Assembly (NCBI RefSeq): GCF_003958635.1
Contig: NZ_RSEK01000015.1
Coordinates: forward strand, 1 to 35,934
Direction: 5' to 3'
Length of the DNA stretch: 35,934 nt
Source of the DNA: Altericroceibacterium xinjiangense
GTDB lineage: Bacteria > Pseudomonadota > Alphaproteobacteria > Sphingomonadales > Sphingomonadaceae
Of this stretch, positions 18,550-27,391 are shown in pieces. The translations under genes were made by a program, and so were the position numbers. The first letter of the stretch is position 1. The number at the start of each line of letters is the position of its first letter. The notes beneath the pieces are model-generated. The model made no database searches. It was not told the origin of the DNA and saw nothing but the letters and a program-made list of their open reading frames with translations.

Positions 18550-19863
18550 ATGACCGGATCGCTGTTCGAAGCATCGGCACGCAGGCCGCTGGCGGAAGAA
18601 CTCCGACCTCAGAAGCTGTCCGATGTCGTCGGCCAGGACCACCTGCTTGCGCCCGGCGCGCCCCTTTCCCGGATGGTGGCAGGCAAGCAGCTATCCTCTT
18701 TCATTCTCTGGGGCCCTCCGGGCGTCGGCAAGACCACGATCGCACGCCTGATTGCCCAGGAAGCGGGACTTGAGTTCGTGCAACTGTCGGCGGTCCTTTC
18801 GGGAATTGCGGACCTGCGCAAGGCAATCGAATCCGCGAAGCAGCTCCGCGCATCGTCCGCGCGCCAGACGGCCGTCTTCGTGGATGAACTGCACCGCTTT
18901 AACCGCACGACGCAGGATGCCCTGCTTCCTCATGTCGAGGACGGGACGATCCTGCTGATCGGCGCCACGACCGAGAACCCCAGCTTCAGCATCGTGGCTG
19001 CGCTTCTCTCCCGAACGAAAGTCTACGTTCTCAACCGGTTCGACGCCGATTCGCTGGAGATTCTGCTCCAGCGGGCAGAAAGCCACACTGGGCGCGCCTT
19101 GCCTGTCGTGCCGGATGCACGCCACGCCCTGATCGAAATGGCCGATGGCGACGGGCGTTACCTGCTGGGACTGGCCGAGGATCTGTTCGGCTTGGAAGCG
19201 AGCGAGCCGCTGGACGTGAAAGAGCTTGCCCAGGCCGTGCAGAAGCGCGCGCCGATCTATGACCGGGCGCAGGAAGCGCATTACAACCTCCTCAGCTGCT
19301 TTCACAAAGCACTCAGGGGAAGCGACGTGGACGCCGCCTTGTACTGGGCTGCACGGATGATGACGGCCGGGGAAGATGCAGGCGTCGTGTTCCGCCGACT
19401 GGCTTGCGCGGCATCGGAAGACGTTGGGATGGCCGACCCGAACGCGCTCGTGCAGGTAATGGCCGCCTGGGAGGCATTTGAGCGGGTCGGCTGGCCGGAA
19501 GGGCGGCTTTTCATGGGCCAAGCCATCGCCTTTGTGGCGACAGCCCCGAAATCGAACGCCGCCTACATGGCGTTTGGAGCCGCTCTCGCACTGGCAAAGC
19601 AGACCGGCTCCCTTCCCCCGCCCAAGCACATCCTGAACGCGCCGACGAAGCTGATGGACGAACTCGGCTACCACAAAGGTTACGAGTACGACCACGACCA
19701 TCCGGATGCGTTCTCAGGCCAGGAATTTTTCCCCACCCCGTTGAGCGGCCCAGATCGCCCGAACTTCTACAAACCGCATGAACGCGGCTTCGAACGTGAG
19801 GTCGTCCGCCGGATGGATTTCTGGAACCGGCGACGGGGGCCGCGCACTTCGAAGCGTGACTGA
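18550..19863 (+). CDS. rarA: replication-associated recombination protein A (RarA/MgsA)
   Basis: 437 residues from ATG 18550, with a GGAG binding site five bases upstream; the 65-residue upstream extension is not family-like. Starts SLFEASARRPLAEELRPQ, then Walker A GPPGVGKTT, Walker B VFVDELHRFN, sensor ATTENPSF, and the MgsA tetramerisation C-terminus. A clamp-loader-like AAA+ ATPase acting at stalled forks and DNA ends with SSB. It overlaps the next gene by eight bases, so the two form an operon. Confidence 0.95.
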   Translation: MTGSLFEASARRPLAEELRPQKLSDVVGQDHLLAPGAPLSRMVAGKQLSSFILWGPPGVGKTTIARLIAQEAGLEFVQLSAVLSGIADLRKAIESAKQLRASSARQTAVFVDELHRFNRTTQDALLPHVEDGTILLIGATTENPSFSIVAALLSRTKVYVLNRFDADSLEILLQRAESHTGRALPVVPDARHALIEMADGDGRYLLGLAEDLFGLEASEPLDVKELAQAVQKRAPIYDRAQEAHYNLLSCFHKALRGSDVDAALYWAARMMTAGEDAGVVFRRLACAASEDVGMADPNALVQVMAAWEAFERVGWPEGRLFMGQAIAFVATAPKSNAAYMAFGAALALAKQTGSLPPPKHILNAPTKLMDELGYHKGYEYDHDHPDAFSGQEFFPTPLSGPDRPNFYKPHERGFEREVVRRMDFWNRRRGPRTSKRD

Positions 19864-20752
19864 GTTTGCCCACTTTGCCGCGATCGACTGGTCCGGCGCG
19901 GCCGGGGAACGCCTGGCCGGCATTGCACTTGCGCTGTGCGATGCCCAAGGCGGCCCCCCGCGCCTGGTCCGTCCCGGGCACCGCTGGTCCCGGATGGAGG
20001 TGCTTGCCTGGCTGACACAGGACATGCCGACGGGTACACTGGTCGGGCTCGATCTTGGTATTTCGCTGCCCTTCGTCGATTGCGGCGCGTTCTTTCCCGG
20101 GTGGGATGCAAGCCCACCCGACGCGCGCCGCTTGTGGGCGCTGGTGGAGGAAATCTGCGCGGTCGATCCGCATCTCGGCGTCTCCAGCTTCGTGGATCAC
20201 CCGCAGGCAAGCCGGTACTTTCGCCGCCACGGGGCACGGGAGGGGGACCGCTTTCACGGCGCGGGAGCGAGTCACCGCCGGGGCCGCTTCCGGGTAACGG
20301 AACAGGCGCAGGCGGCGATGGGCTGCCAACCCTACAGCAATTTCAATCTCGTCGGCGCAGCGCAAGTCGGCAAGTCGAGCCTCTCGGGAATGCGCCTGCT
20401 GCACCGATTGCCGCGACGCCTGCCGGTCTGGCCAGTCGATCTCCTGCCCGGAAGTCCGCCGCCGGGCGGAACATCCGTGGTAGTGGAAATCTACACCGCG
20501 ATCGCCGCACTGGAGGCAGGCCGCCGCCCCGGACGATCAAAGATCCGCAGCCGCTCCGATCTCGATGACGCGCTGGCGGCGATCGGCAGTCCCCCGTCTG
20601 TGGGGCAGGAGCCGATCGACGATCATCAGACCGATGCCTTGCTGACGTCGGCCTGGTTGCGCCGCGCCGCTGGTCGTGCGCAGCTGTGGGCACCCCCTGC
20701 CCTCACCCCGGCTCTCGCGCAGACCGAAGGCTGGACGTTCGGTGCCCGCTGA
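19856..20752 (+). CDS. RNase H-fold-like hypothetical protein coupled to rarA
   Basis: 298 residues from GTG 19856, inside the end of rarA. The start FAAIDWSGA and later GLDLGISLPF look like the first and second strands of an RNase H-like fold with acidic residues (AIDW, LDLG), and VVEIYTAIAA plus DDHQTDALL supply further acidic positions, as in DUF429-type proteins. A nuclease role near forks would fit the rarA link, but this is inference. The other possibility is an uncharacterised conserved protein. Confidence 0.65.
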   Translation: MTEFAHFAAIDWSGAAGERLAGIALALCDAQGGPPRLVRPGHRWSRMEVLAWLTQDMPTGTLVGLDLGISLPFVDCGAFFPGWDASPPDARRLWALVEEICAVDPHLGVSSFVDHPQASRYFRRHGAREGDRFHGAGASHRRGRFRVTEQAQAAMGCQPYSNFNLVGAAQVGKSSLSGMRLLHRLPRRLPVWPVDLLPGSPPPGGTSVVVEIYTAIAALEAGRRPGRSKIRSRSDLDDALAAIGSPPSVGQEPIDDHQTDALLTSAWLRRAAGRAQLWAPPALTPALAQTEGWTFGAR

Positions 20753-20894
20753 CCAGATTTCAGCGCCGAAACCGGCGCGAATCGCCGCCGCGCGTTGAAG
20801 CGTGGCAACCACGCGACAGTTCTTCCCCCCATGCGAACCCTTCTGCCGCGGCGGCGGTTCGATTCACGAACGAACCAAAAAGCAGGAGATGCAA

Positions 20895-21425
20895 ATGGCG
20901 CACAAGGACAACGAAAGCGGCCTGGAACAAGCCGCGCACAAGGTAATGGATACTGTCGGCGGAATGATGGGCAAGGCGGGCGCGTACTTGACCGACAGCG
21001 CGGAAGGCTTCGTCACGAACGCCGCAATCAGCGACATGTATGAAATCGAAGCGGCACGCATCGCACAGCAGCGCTCGACGTCGCCTGTAGTGCTGCAAGT
21101 CGCCGAACGCATGATCCGGGACCATACCGATACCACGCTGAAGCTGCAGGATGCAGTTGCCCGCTCCGCCAAGGTCGGCCCGGAAGCGATCCCGAACGAA
21201 CTCGACTCCCGACGCGCTTCGCTGGTCCGGCACCTGCTGGATTCCCCGGCGGACAGCTTCGACAAGATGTACCTCGACCAGCAAACCCTTGCGCATGAGG
21301 AAGCCGTCACCCTGGTCACCCACTACCGGGACCAAGGCGACGATCCGGTCCTCCGCGCCCACGCGGCGGAAGCCGTGCCGATCTTTGAAAGCCACCTGCA
21401 GAACATCAAGCAGATCGAAAGGTAG
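20895..21425 (+). CDS. DUF4142 ferritin-like protein
   Basis: 176 residues from the second of two close ATGs, which lies six bases after AGGAG. Long helices, with SDMYEIEAARIAQQR and RMIRDHTDTTLKLQDA (about residues 47-90) and HLQNIKQI at the end, give the four-helix DUF4142 pattern with conserved acidic/His residues. These proteins are often in stress regulons; here no signal peptide is visible, unlike many family members. Last core gene before the island. Confidence 0.8.
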   Translation: MAHKDNESGLEQAAHKVMDTVGGMMGKAGAYLTDSAEGFVTNAAISDMYEIEAARIAQQRSTSPVVLQVAERMIRDHTDTTLKLQDAVARSAKVGPEAIPNELDSRRASLVRHLLDSPADSFDKMYLDQQTLAHEEAVTLVTHYRDQGDDPVLRAHAAEAVPIFESHLQNIKQIER

Positions 21426-21498
21426 TCTCGGCTGGCGCCCTTCCCCATCGAGCAACAAGGCTGGATTTTTTCCCCGCCCTGTCGCATGGGGGACCGGC

Positions 21499-21738
<240 letters not shown>

Positions 21739-21741
21739 ACA

Positions 21742-22974
21742 ATGGCCCTCACCGATACCGCAATCCGCAACGCGAAGCCGCGCGAGAAGCCCTATAAGAT
21801 GGGCGATGCCGGCGGCCTGTTTCTGCTGGTCCAGCCGAGCGGCGGAAAACTCTGGCGCTTCAAGTACCGGATCGACGGCCGGGAGAAGAAGCTCGCGATC
21901 GGCACCTATCCGGACGTCAGCCTAGCGGACGCCCGCAAGCGCCGGGATGATGCCCGGGAAGCGCTTGCAGTCGGCAAGGATCCATCGCGCGAGAAGCAGA
22001 GGGAAAAGGCCCGGGCCACGACCCAGGCGGCAAACACCTTCGAACTGATCGCCCGGGAGTATTTCGACAAGCGGCGGCGCGATGGTGAACGCCCGTGGGC
22101 CGATCGCACCTTGACCAAGGCCGAATTCCTTCTTGATCAGGTGCGGGACATCTGGCCGCTCCCGATCGGCGACATTGAGCCGGCGGACGTGCTGAGCGCT
22201 GTTCGCAAGGTGGAGATGCGAGGCAACCTGGAAAGTGCCCGGCGCGCTCTACAGATGACAGGCAGCGTCATGCGCTATGCGGTCGCGACGGCTCGGCTGG
22301 GCTCCGATCCGACCCGCGACTTGCGAGGCGCGCTTACCGCTCCCCGCACGCAGCACCGGGCGGCCATCCTCAACCCCATCCAACTGGGTGCCTTGTTGCG
22401 CGCGATCGATGGTTACGATGGCCATGTGCATACACGGCTGGCTCTCGCCCTTGCCCCCCACGTGTTCGTTCGGCCGGGCGAGTTGCGGGAGGCGCAGTGG
22501 GAAGAGTTCGACTTTGACAAAGCGGTCTGGGCGATCCCGGCCGCGAAAACCAAGATGAGGAAAGCGCATCACGTTCCGCTGTCACGGCAGGCTGTCGCGA
22601 TCCTGACACAGGCACGCGAGCTTACCAGCCGGGCGACGGGTTACGTCTTCCCCTCCATCCGCACCGCGGCCCGCCCGATGAGCGAGAACACGCTGAACGC
22701 GGCCCTGCGGCGGCTGGGGTACACGAAGGATGAGGCAACGGCGCATGGCTTCCGCGCCACGGCTTCCACCTTGTTGAACGAGTCCGGGAAGTGGAGCGCC
22801 GATGCGATCGAGCGCGCTCTTGCCCATGGTGACGAAGACAAAATCCGCGGCGCATATCATCGCGGCCAGCACTGGCAGGAGCGCGTCCGCATGGCTCAGT
22901 GGTGGAGCGACTATCTCGACCAGCTGCGCGACGGCGCCGAAATTGTCCCCTTTCCCGAACGGGAGGCGGGCTGA
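21742..22974 (+). CDS. int: tyrosine recombinase / P4-type integrase
   Basis: 410 residues from ATG 21742 (MALTDTAIRNAKPREK, the standard P4-integrase start; a GTG at 21730 is closer to GGAG but adds only four residues). An N-terminal arm-binding DUF4102 domain, a central core-binding domain (about 100-190), then the catalytic domain: Arg in RPGEL, Lys in AAKTKM, HGFRAT with His and Arg, and the nucleophile Tyr in GAYHRGQHW. All catalytic residues are intact, so the enzyme is probably active. Drives insertion at tRNA-Thr. Confidence 0.95.
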   Translation: MALTDTAIRNAKPREKPYKMGDAGGLFLLVQPSGGKLWRFKYRIDGREKKLAIGTYPDVSLADARKRRDDAREALAVGKDPSREKQREKARATTQAANTFELIAREYFDKRRRDGERPWADRTLTKAEFLLDQVRDIWPLPIGDIEPADVLSAVRKVEMRGNLESARRALQMTGSVMRYAVATARLGSDPTRDLRGALTAPRTQHRAAILNPIQLGALLRAIDGYDGHVHTRLALALAPHVFVRPGELREAQWEEFDFDKAVWAIPAAKTKMRKAHHVPLSRQAVAILTQARELTSRATGYVFPSIRTAARPMSENTLNAALRRLGYTKDEATAHGFRATASTLLNESGKWSADAIERALAHGDEDKIRGAYHRGQHWQERVRMAQWWSDYLDQLRDGAEIVPFPEREAG

Positions 22975-23067
22975 CAAATTCCGCCGGGATTCGCCCGGCA
23001 GAAGCGGCCCGACCAGGTGATTGGAGCACCCGGCCGGGCCTGACCACCACAGCAAAGGAGTGCTGAC

Positions 23068-23451
23068 ATGGCTAATCCAACCAATAACGAGAGTAATCAC
23101 CAGCCGCGACCTTTTCCGAGCGAATTGGCGCCCGGTCTCGACCTGTTCGCCGCCACGTGGCTTCAGCATTGGACTGAGGCAGGGGGATCGGTCCACCTCC
23201 AGGATGATGACAGGACGACCCTCGGATTCCCTATGTACAATTTCAGCCCGGCATATGTGGAGCCGCCTGCTGACTTACCCGAACAGGTTCGTTCGAGTCA
23301 GAGATCGTTTGCGGCCAACCATTACCACGGGCAAATGCGCGCGTTGCTCTCCCTGATCGAAGCTCTGCCTTACGGTAGCGACGCGCTGAACGCTCACATG
23401 CGCGCCCATGGAATGCGCTACTACTACCGCAAACAGGGGGCAGGATCGTGA
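23068..23451 (+). CDS. island hypothetical protein
   Basis: 127 residues with a good binding site (AAAGGAG, eight bases before ATG). Pro- and aromatic-rich, with a helical stretch AANHYHGQMRALLSLIEALP near residues 83-102 and a basic YYYRKQGAGS tail. No membrane segment. Its stop overlaps the GTG of the next gene (GTGA), so the two are coupled. No family recognised. Confidence 0.6.
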   Translation: MANPTNNESNHQPRPFPSELAPGLDLFAATWLQHWTEAGGSVHLQDDDRTTLGFPMYNFSPAYVEPPADLPEQVRSSQRSFAANHYHGQMRALLSLIEALPYGSDALNAHMRAHGMRYYYRKQGAGS

Positions 23452-23897
23452 ACGCAACTGCCCTTGCATCAGCCGCTTCTTTGCCGGTCCTGATCGCAGC
23501 CAAAGAGGATTTCTCATTCAACGGAATGCGGATTTTCACCAGCATTCCAGACTACCACTACGACGTGGCTGCCCTTCGCGGGATGGTCATAGTTTACGAT
23601 AGAGAATGCTTAAGCAGAGACCCGATCAAGGAAGGCAACTTCTACGTTGTCGAGAGCCAATATCCCGTTGGAGGCATGAGCTGGGAGATGTGGCTCGAGC
23701 TGGAGAGGGGAGACCGAACCAGCAGGGCGCAACCTAGCAGTCCGCTACGAACCCGGCGGGAAGTAGTCGAAGCAGTGCGGCGCGACGGGCGCTGGTGGCA
23801 TCGCCTTCCGAGCGGCTTTCATGATGGCCCGTTTCAGGAATGGGCGGTGGCTCATCAAATGGTCGGAAAGGTTGTCGGTCTCTACAGGCCCGACTGA
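23448..23897 (+). CDS. island hypothetical protein with LexA/S24-like tail
   Basis: 149 residues from GTG 23448. After a helical start, segments ALRGMVIVYDREC, IKEGNFYVVESQ and MVGKVVGLYRPD recall the beta-rich C-terminal fold of S24/LexA-type phage repressors, which usually ends with a GxVvgxyRp strand. No HTH domain and no clear Ser/Lys dyad is seen, so a protease is not claimed. It could be a regulator relic or a small island-specific protein. Confidence 0.55.
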   Translation: MNATALASAASLPVLIAAKEDFSFNGMRIFTSIPDYHYDVAALRGMVIVYDRECLSRDPIKEGNFYVVESQYPVGGMSWEMWLELERGDRTSRAQPSSPLRTRREVVEAVRRDGRWWHRLPSGFHDGPFQEWAVAHQMVGKVVGLYRPD

Positions 23898-24040
23898 TCC
23901 GGCACGAAGTGAATTCGGCGACATTGCGCCCGGCCGCTGGTCGGGCCACTGTTGCCGCGACGGGGATAGGTTGGCCGACCGAAAAGCGCGATTCCGACGC
24001 GCCTGCCCCGTCTCACCTTCGGAACCGCTACGGAGGCGGT

Positions 24041-24709
24041 ATGGCATCGACCAAATGGATACCGCTTGAGGAAGCCGGCGAACTGCTACTCGCCCGCCGC
24101 CTAGAAGCTTTCTCCGGGTCTTTCGTTCTCAGCTACTCGTTCGTTTGGGACCTCATAGCCGAGCGTCTGACATCCGGCGAACTGCCCTCCCGCCCGACAA
24201 GAGGGGCGGATTTCAAGCTGGTGCTCTCCAGTGCAAAGGGTGAAGAACATATCCCGCTAAATGCCGACGGCCTAATTCCCGTCGCCTTCTGGTTTCACTA
24301 CCTCGAAGCTGCACGCACACACGGCCCAATCATCACGCTCAATGATCCCTCATTCGCAGAGAGCGTCGGGAGCACATTTCGTTTCCGTCAGTGCCACGGG
24401 ATCAGGGATGAAGGAGTGCTCGAGGGCGAAGCATGTGACGTCTTGGTCTTACGGGCGGCTATGCCGGGGGACTTGCCAAATCCTCGCGGGAGAATGCGCG
24501 GCCGGCAACAGTACGACGACACCGACATCGTGGAGAAGGTAATCAACGCCGTACAGAACGAAGGCCGCACCCTCGACGATGCGCTGGCTGAGTTCTCTCC
24601 GATGATGCAGGGGAGCCGTGAAGTAACCAGCAAGCGCAGAAGACTTTGCGAGCGACTGAAGGACCGCTTCGGAGAAAAATATCGGACTATTTTAACTCCC
24701 GTGACGTGA
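24041..24709 (+). CDS. island hypothetical protein
   Basis: 222 residues from ATG 24041, with GGAGGC six bases upstream; the in-frame extension to 23840 overlaps the previous gene and is less protein-like. A soluble alpha/beta protein; the last 70 residues (DDTDIVEKVINAV...RRRLCERLKDRFG) are helical and basic, possibly DNA-binding. Lower GC than the core genes, which suggests recent transfer. No family recognised. Confidence 0.6.
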   Translation: MASTKWIPLEEAGELLLARRLEAFSGSFVLSYSFVWDLIAERLTSGELPSRPTRGADFKLVLSSAKGEEHIPLNADGLIPVAFWFHYLEAARTHGPIITLNDPSFAESVGSTFRFRQCHGIRDEGVLEGEACDVLVLRAAMPGDLPNPRGRMRGRQQYDDTDIVEKVINAVQNEGRTLDDALAEFSPMMQGSREVTSKRRRLCERLKDRFGEKYRTILTPVT

Positions 24710-24763
24710 ACCGCAGCACCTCCGACAACCTTCCTTGCACATCAGCAAAGGAGGTACTTACAA

Positions 24764-24967
24764 ATGCCGGAGCCTGTGGAAAACGAAACGGCGGTCCTAA
24801 AGCCGCTGGCGTACAAACCAAACACCGTTGCAGAGATTACTGGGCTCAGCCGTAGCAGCGTCTTTAAGCTCCTTCGGGAAAAGAAGCTCGACAGCGTGAC
24901 GGTGGGCCGGTCGCGCTTGATCCTCGCCCAGTCGGTTGAAAAGCTGCTTTCGAGCGAGGCGGCCTGA
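24764..24967 (+). CDS. excisionase-like helix-turn-helix protein (AlpA/MerR-type)
   Basis: 67 residues behind a very strong binding site (AAAGGAGG, eight bases from ATG). NTVAEITGLSRSSVFKLLREKKLDSVTVGRSRLI is a winged-helix excisionase-type motif: HTH at about residues 21-40 and a wing with VTVGRSR. Such proteins direct integrases towards excision and may regulate island genes. Opens a tight run of overlapping genes up to 27171. Confidence 0.8.
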   Translation: MPEPVENETAVLKPLAYKPNTVAEITGLSRSSVFKLLREKKLDSVTVGRSRLILAQSVEKLLSSEAA

Positions 24968-24968
24968 T

Positions 24969-25160
24969 ATGGCCCAGACATGCAACGCCCCGCCAATCGT
25001 GGGCACGGGCGGGGCGAAGCGCGATCGATTTGGCGGCCGGTCGCAGTCCTTCGATAACCTGAGCAACTGGCCGGCGCAACTCATCGCGTCGCGCTACAAT
25101 CTTACACCTTCGACAGCCCAAACCGTCGCCGCAATCGCGTTTGGGGGTGCTCATGTCTGA
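24969..25160 (+). CDS. small island hypothetical protein
   Basis: 63 residues from ATG 24969, directly after the excisionase stop. Basic N-terminal half, then a helical end LIASRYNLTPSTAQTVAAIAFGG, which resembles short proteins found in sphingomonad islands beside replication genes. Overlaps the next gene by eight bases. Function unknown. Confidence 0.6.
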   Translation: MAQTCNAPPIVGTGGAKRDRFGGRSQSFDNLSNWPAQLIASRYNLTPSTAQTVAAIAFGGAHV

Positions 25161-25386
25161 CCTGCCCGCGAACGTGGTCCGACTGCTCGGGCAACAGCAG
25201 GGGTGGATCACTGCGGAGCCGCAAGGGGCCGCCTACGCCGTGCGAATCTACTGGCGGCCGGATCTCTACGACCTCGCCCGCGATTTCGACACAGGCGGGG
25301 CGGCCCTCACCTACACGCTTCTGACAGCAGAGAAGCACGGCCTTGCCGCAGTGCTGACGTTCCGCCCGAGTGAGGAACCCGGCTGA
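25153..25386 (+). CDS. small island hypothetical protein
   Basis: 77 residues from ATG 25153 (an upstream TTG in frame is less likely). A mixed alpha/beta protein with AVRIYWRPDLYDLARDFDTGG in the middle. Stop and next start overlap (TGATG at 25384-25388). Part of the run from the excisionase to the ATPase; no family recognised. Confidence 0.55.
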   Translation: MSDLPANVVRLLGQQQGWITAEPQGAAYAVRIYWRPDLYDLARDFDTGGAALTYTLLTAEKHGLAAVLTFRPSEEPG

Positions 25387-25970
25387 TGAATTCCGCCGAA
25401 CTCTTGGCCGAATTCGACGCTTACGAACGAGCGCTCCGGCAACAGCATCTTGAGCACGTCCGCCGCCTCGGACTGCTGGAGGGAATCGCCCAGGTCGGTC
25501 AGCACCAGCCGCCCGCGGGGATGGCGCACATCCGTACCCTGCCGAACGCCTTGTGGGAGCCGGACGACGCCGGAACGGCCGCGATGATCTTGCCGGTATG
25601 CCGGTGGACTGTCTTCGATGCCTTCGGCATCGAAATCGAGACGCCCGAACTGGTCGACCTGATCGCCTTCCGCACTTCCTCGCCTGCCTCCTGGCTCTGG
25701 CGGACCGGCACCGGCTGGGCACTTGGCGAGGACCAGCTAATCTTCCCGAATGGCGATCCGCTGCTACTGGTCTCGACGCCGCTTGAATGGCTGCGCGCCG
25801 GCGGAACAGCGGTCTGCCTTTTGGACTGGTCCGCATCCTCGCCAGCATGGGCGCACCTGCTGACGTCCGGCGAACTGCTGACGGACACGCCGCACCTGGC
25901 GGCCCGCATCGATCGCGCCTTGCGCCAGTCGATCCGCCTCCCGCGGGTGGAGGTCGCTCATGCCGCTTAG
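25386..25970 (+). CDS. island hypothetical protein
   Basis: 194 residues, translationally coupled to the gene before (TGATG) and overlapping the ATPase start by eleven bases. Begins with a helical, coiled-coil-like stretch (about residues 2-35); the middle holds Trp-rich strands (SPASWLWRTGTGWALGE). Position just before a RepA-like ATPase suggests a replication accessory role, by context only. Confidence 0.55.
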   Translation: MNSAELLAEFDAYERALRQQHLEHVRRLGLLEGIAQVGQHQPPAGMAHIRTLPNALWEPDDAGTAAMILPVCRWTVFDAFGIEIETPELVDLIAFRTSSPASWLWRTGTGWALGEDQLIFPNGDPLLLVSTPLEWLRAGGTAVCLLDWSASSPAWAHLLTSGELLTDTPHLAARIDRALRQSIRLPRVEVAHAA

Positions 25971-27171
25971 CCTCGCCGATGCCGAGCGCGATGACCTGCC
26001 ACCGTTCGCGCCTGCCGATGCCTATGCGGAAGGCGGTGCCCCATCACGGGAAGATAAGCGCGCAGCGAGAGAACGGCCGCTACTTCCCTTCGAATGGGCT
26101 GGCGACGTGCAGCCGGTGCTCGATGGAGTCTGGCTAATCGACGACTTCCTGCCGAAGTCTGGCGCTGGCGTGCTCTACGGTCATCCCGGATCCGGCAAAA
26201 CGTTTCTGGCGCTGCACATGGCGGCGCATGTGGCCGAGGGGCGGGAATGGGCCGGGCGACATGTCGAACGCGGCATGGTTCTCTATCTTGCCGCTGAGGG
26301 ACAGAGCGGGTTCCGCAACCGCCTTTCGGCCATGATCGATGAAGGGGTGCTTTCGCGCACGGCACCGTTCGCATTCGTACCCGCCCCAATCGACCTGCAG
26401 GCCCCGAAGGGCACCGATGTAGACCGGCTGATTTCCACGATCCGGCATGTAGCGGAACGAACCTGCGCACCCGCGCTGATCGTGATCGACACGCTCAGCA
26501 AGACATTCGGGGCAGGCAAGGAGAACACGGACGACATGGGGCACTACGTCGCTAACTGCGAGCGGATCGCCTCGGAGTTCAACTGCCTGGCGCTGATTGT
26601 CCACCATCGCCCCCGCAACGGAGAGGGACAATCAGAGCGCGGCCACAGTTCGCTTCGGGGCGGCATCGTCACCTCGATCCTGGTGGAAGGCGACGACATC
26701 AAGACCGCGACCACTGTGAAGCAGAAGGAGGGAGAAGAGGGCGAGCAAGTCTCATTCCGGCTCGACCCGATCACGCTCGGCACCAATGCGCGGGGGAAGG
26801 AGATCACCAGCTGCCTGGTGGAGATCGTGGAGCATGAGGCCGCACCGAAGCCGTCGGCAGCGGAGAGCAAGAAGCGGTCGCTGAAGGGGCACAACAAGAT
26901 CGCCTTCGAAGCCATCGAAACGCTGATCGCGCTGCACGGAAAGGAGCCGCCGGACAGCCTTCCGCGGGAGGTTATCGACCGCTCGAAAATCTGGCGCGTA
27001 ATCAACGGCGGACAAGTAGCGGACAAATTGAAATCCGAGTTTCTGAGCGTCGTGAAGGCCCAGCCGGACAAAGTTGCGGACACGGCAGAGCGCACGGCCA
27101 GACGCGCGATGACGGCGCTCAAAGCCGCAGGATTGCTGGGATCATGGGAGGAATGGGTATGGCTTGCCTGA
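25960..27171 (+). CDS. RepA-like AAA_25 ATPase (replicative helicase type)
   Basis: 403 residues. Walker A GHPGSGKTF near residue 75, LYLAAEGQSGFRNRL (family glutamate motif), Walker B ALIVIDTLSK near 168, then LALIVHHRPRNG and GHSSLRGG, as in plasmid RSF1010 RepA-like hexameric helicases and phage/island ATPases. The last 100 residues are basic and helical, likely for DNA contact. The gene ends in, and is followed by, an array of GGACA repeats, which fits a self-replicating element with its own origin. No initiator or primase was seen nearby. Confidence 0.82.
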   Translation: MPLSLADAERDDLPPFAPADAYAEGGAPSREDKRAARERPLLPFEWAGDVQPVLDGVWLIDDFLPKSGAGVLYGHPGSGKTFLALHMAAHVAEGREWAGRHVERGMVLYLAAEGQSGFRNRLSAMIDEGVLSRTAPFAFVPAPIDLQAPKGTDVDRLISTIRHVAERTCAPALIVIDTLSKTFGAGKENTDDMGHYVANCERIASEFNCLALIVHHRPRNGEGQSERGHSSLRGGIVTSILVEGDDIKTATTVKQKEGEEGEQVSFRLDPITLGTNARGKEITSCLVEIVEHEAAPKPSAAESKKRSLKGHNKIAFEAIETLIALHGKEPPDSLPREVIDRSKIWRVINGGQVADKLKSEFLSVVKAQPDKVADTAERTARRAMTALKAAGLLGSWEEWVWLA

Positions 27172-27288
27172 CCTTCCGGACAACTGGGGACAAATCTGCG
27201 GACAACTTTTCGGACAAGCGGAATTCTGGGGCCGGACATTCCGGACACCACCCCTTTAGGGGTGTCCGTTTGTCCGCCCATTTTGTCC
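27010..27288. repeat. GGACA/TGTCC repeat array, candidate iteron origin
   Basis: GGACA starts at 27010, 27021, 27066, 27078, 27178, 27188, 27200, 27212, 27234 and 27243; then inverted TGTCC at 27263, 27271 and 27284. Many are extended to CGGACAA and spaced 9-12 bases, one helical turn. A CACCCCT-TT-AGGGGTG palindrome (about 27248-27263) sits between direct and inverted sets. It starts in the 3' end of the ATPase gene. Resembles plasmid iterons. Confidence 0.55.
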
Positions 27289-27307
27289 GGCATCGGAGGG
27301 GGTGGAA

Positions 27308-27388
27308 ATGAGCACCGATCGGACCTCCCTGCCTACCCATCATGCAGACACACCGCGGCGGCGCGCCAGCGGCAGCGAAAGGACCTGA
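27308..27388 (+). CDS. possible 26-residue peptide before the tape-measure gene
   Basis: ATG 27308 follows GGAGGGGGTGGA; the peptide is polar and basic (MSTDRTSLPTH... ending RASGSERT) and stops three bases before the tape-measure ATG. It may be a leader peptide or chance. Confidence 0.3.
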   Translation: MSTDRTSLPTHHADTPRRRASGSERT

Positions 27389-27391
27389 CCC

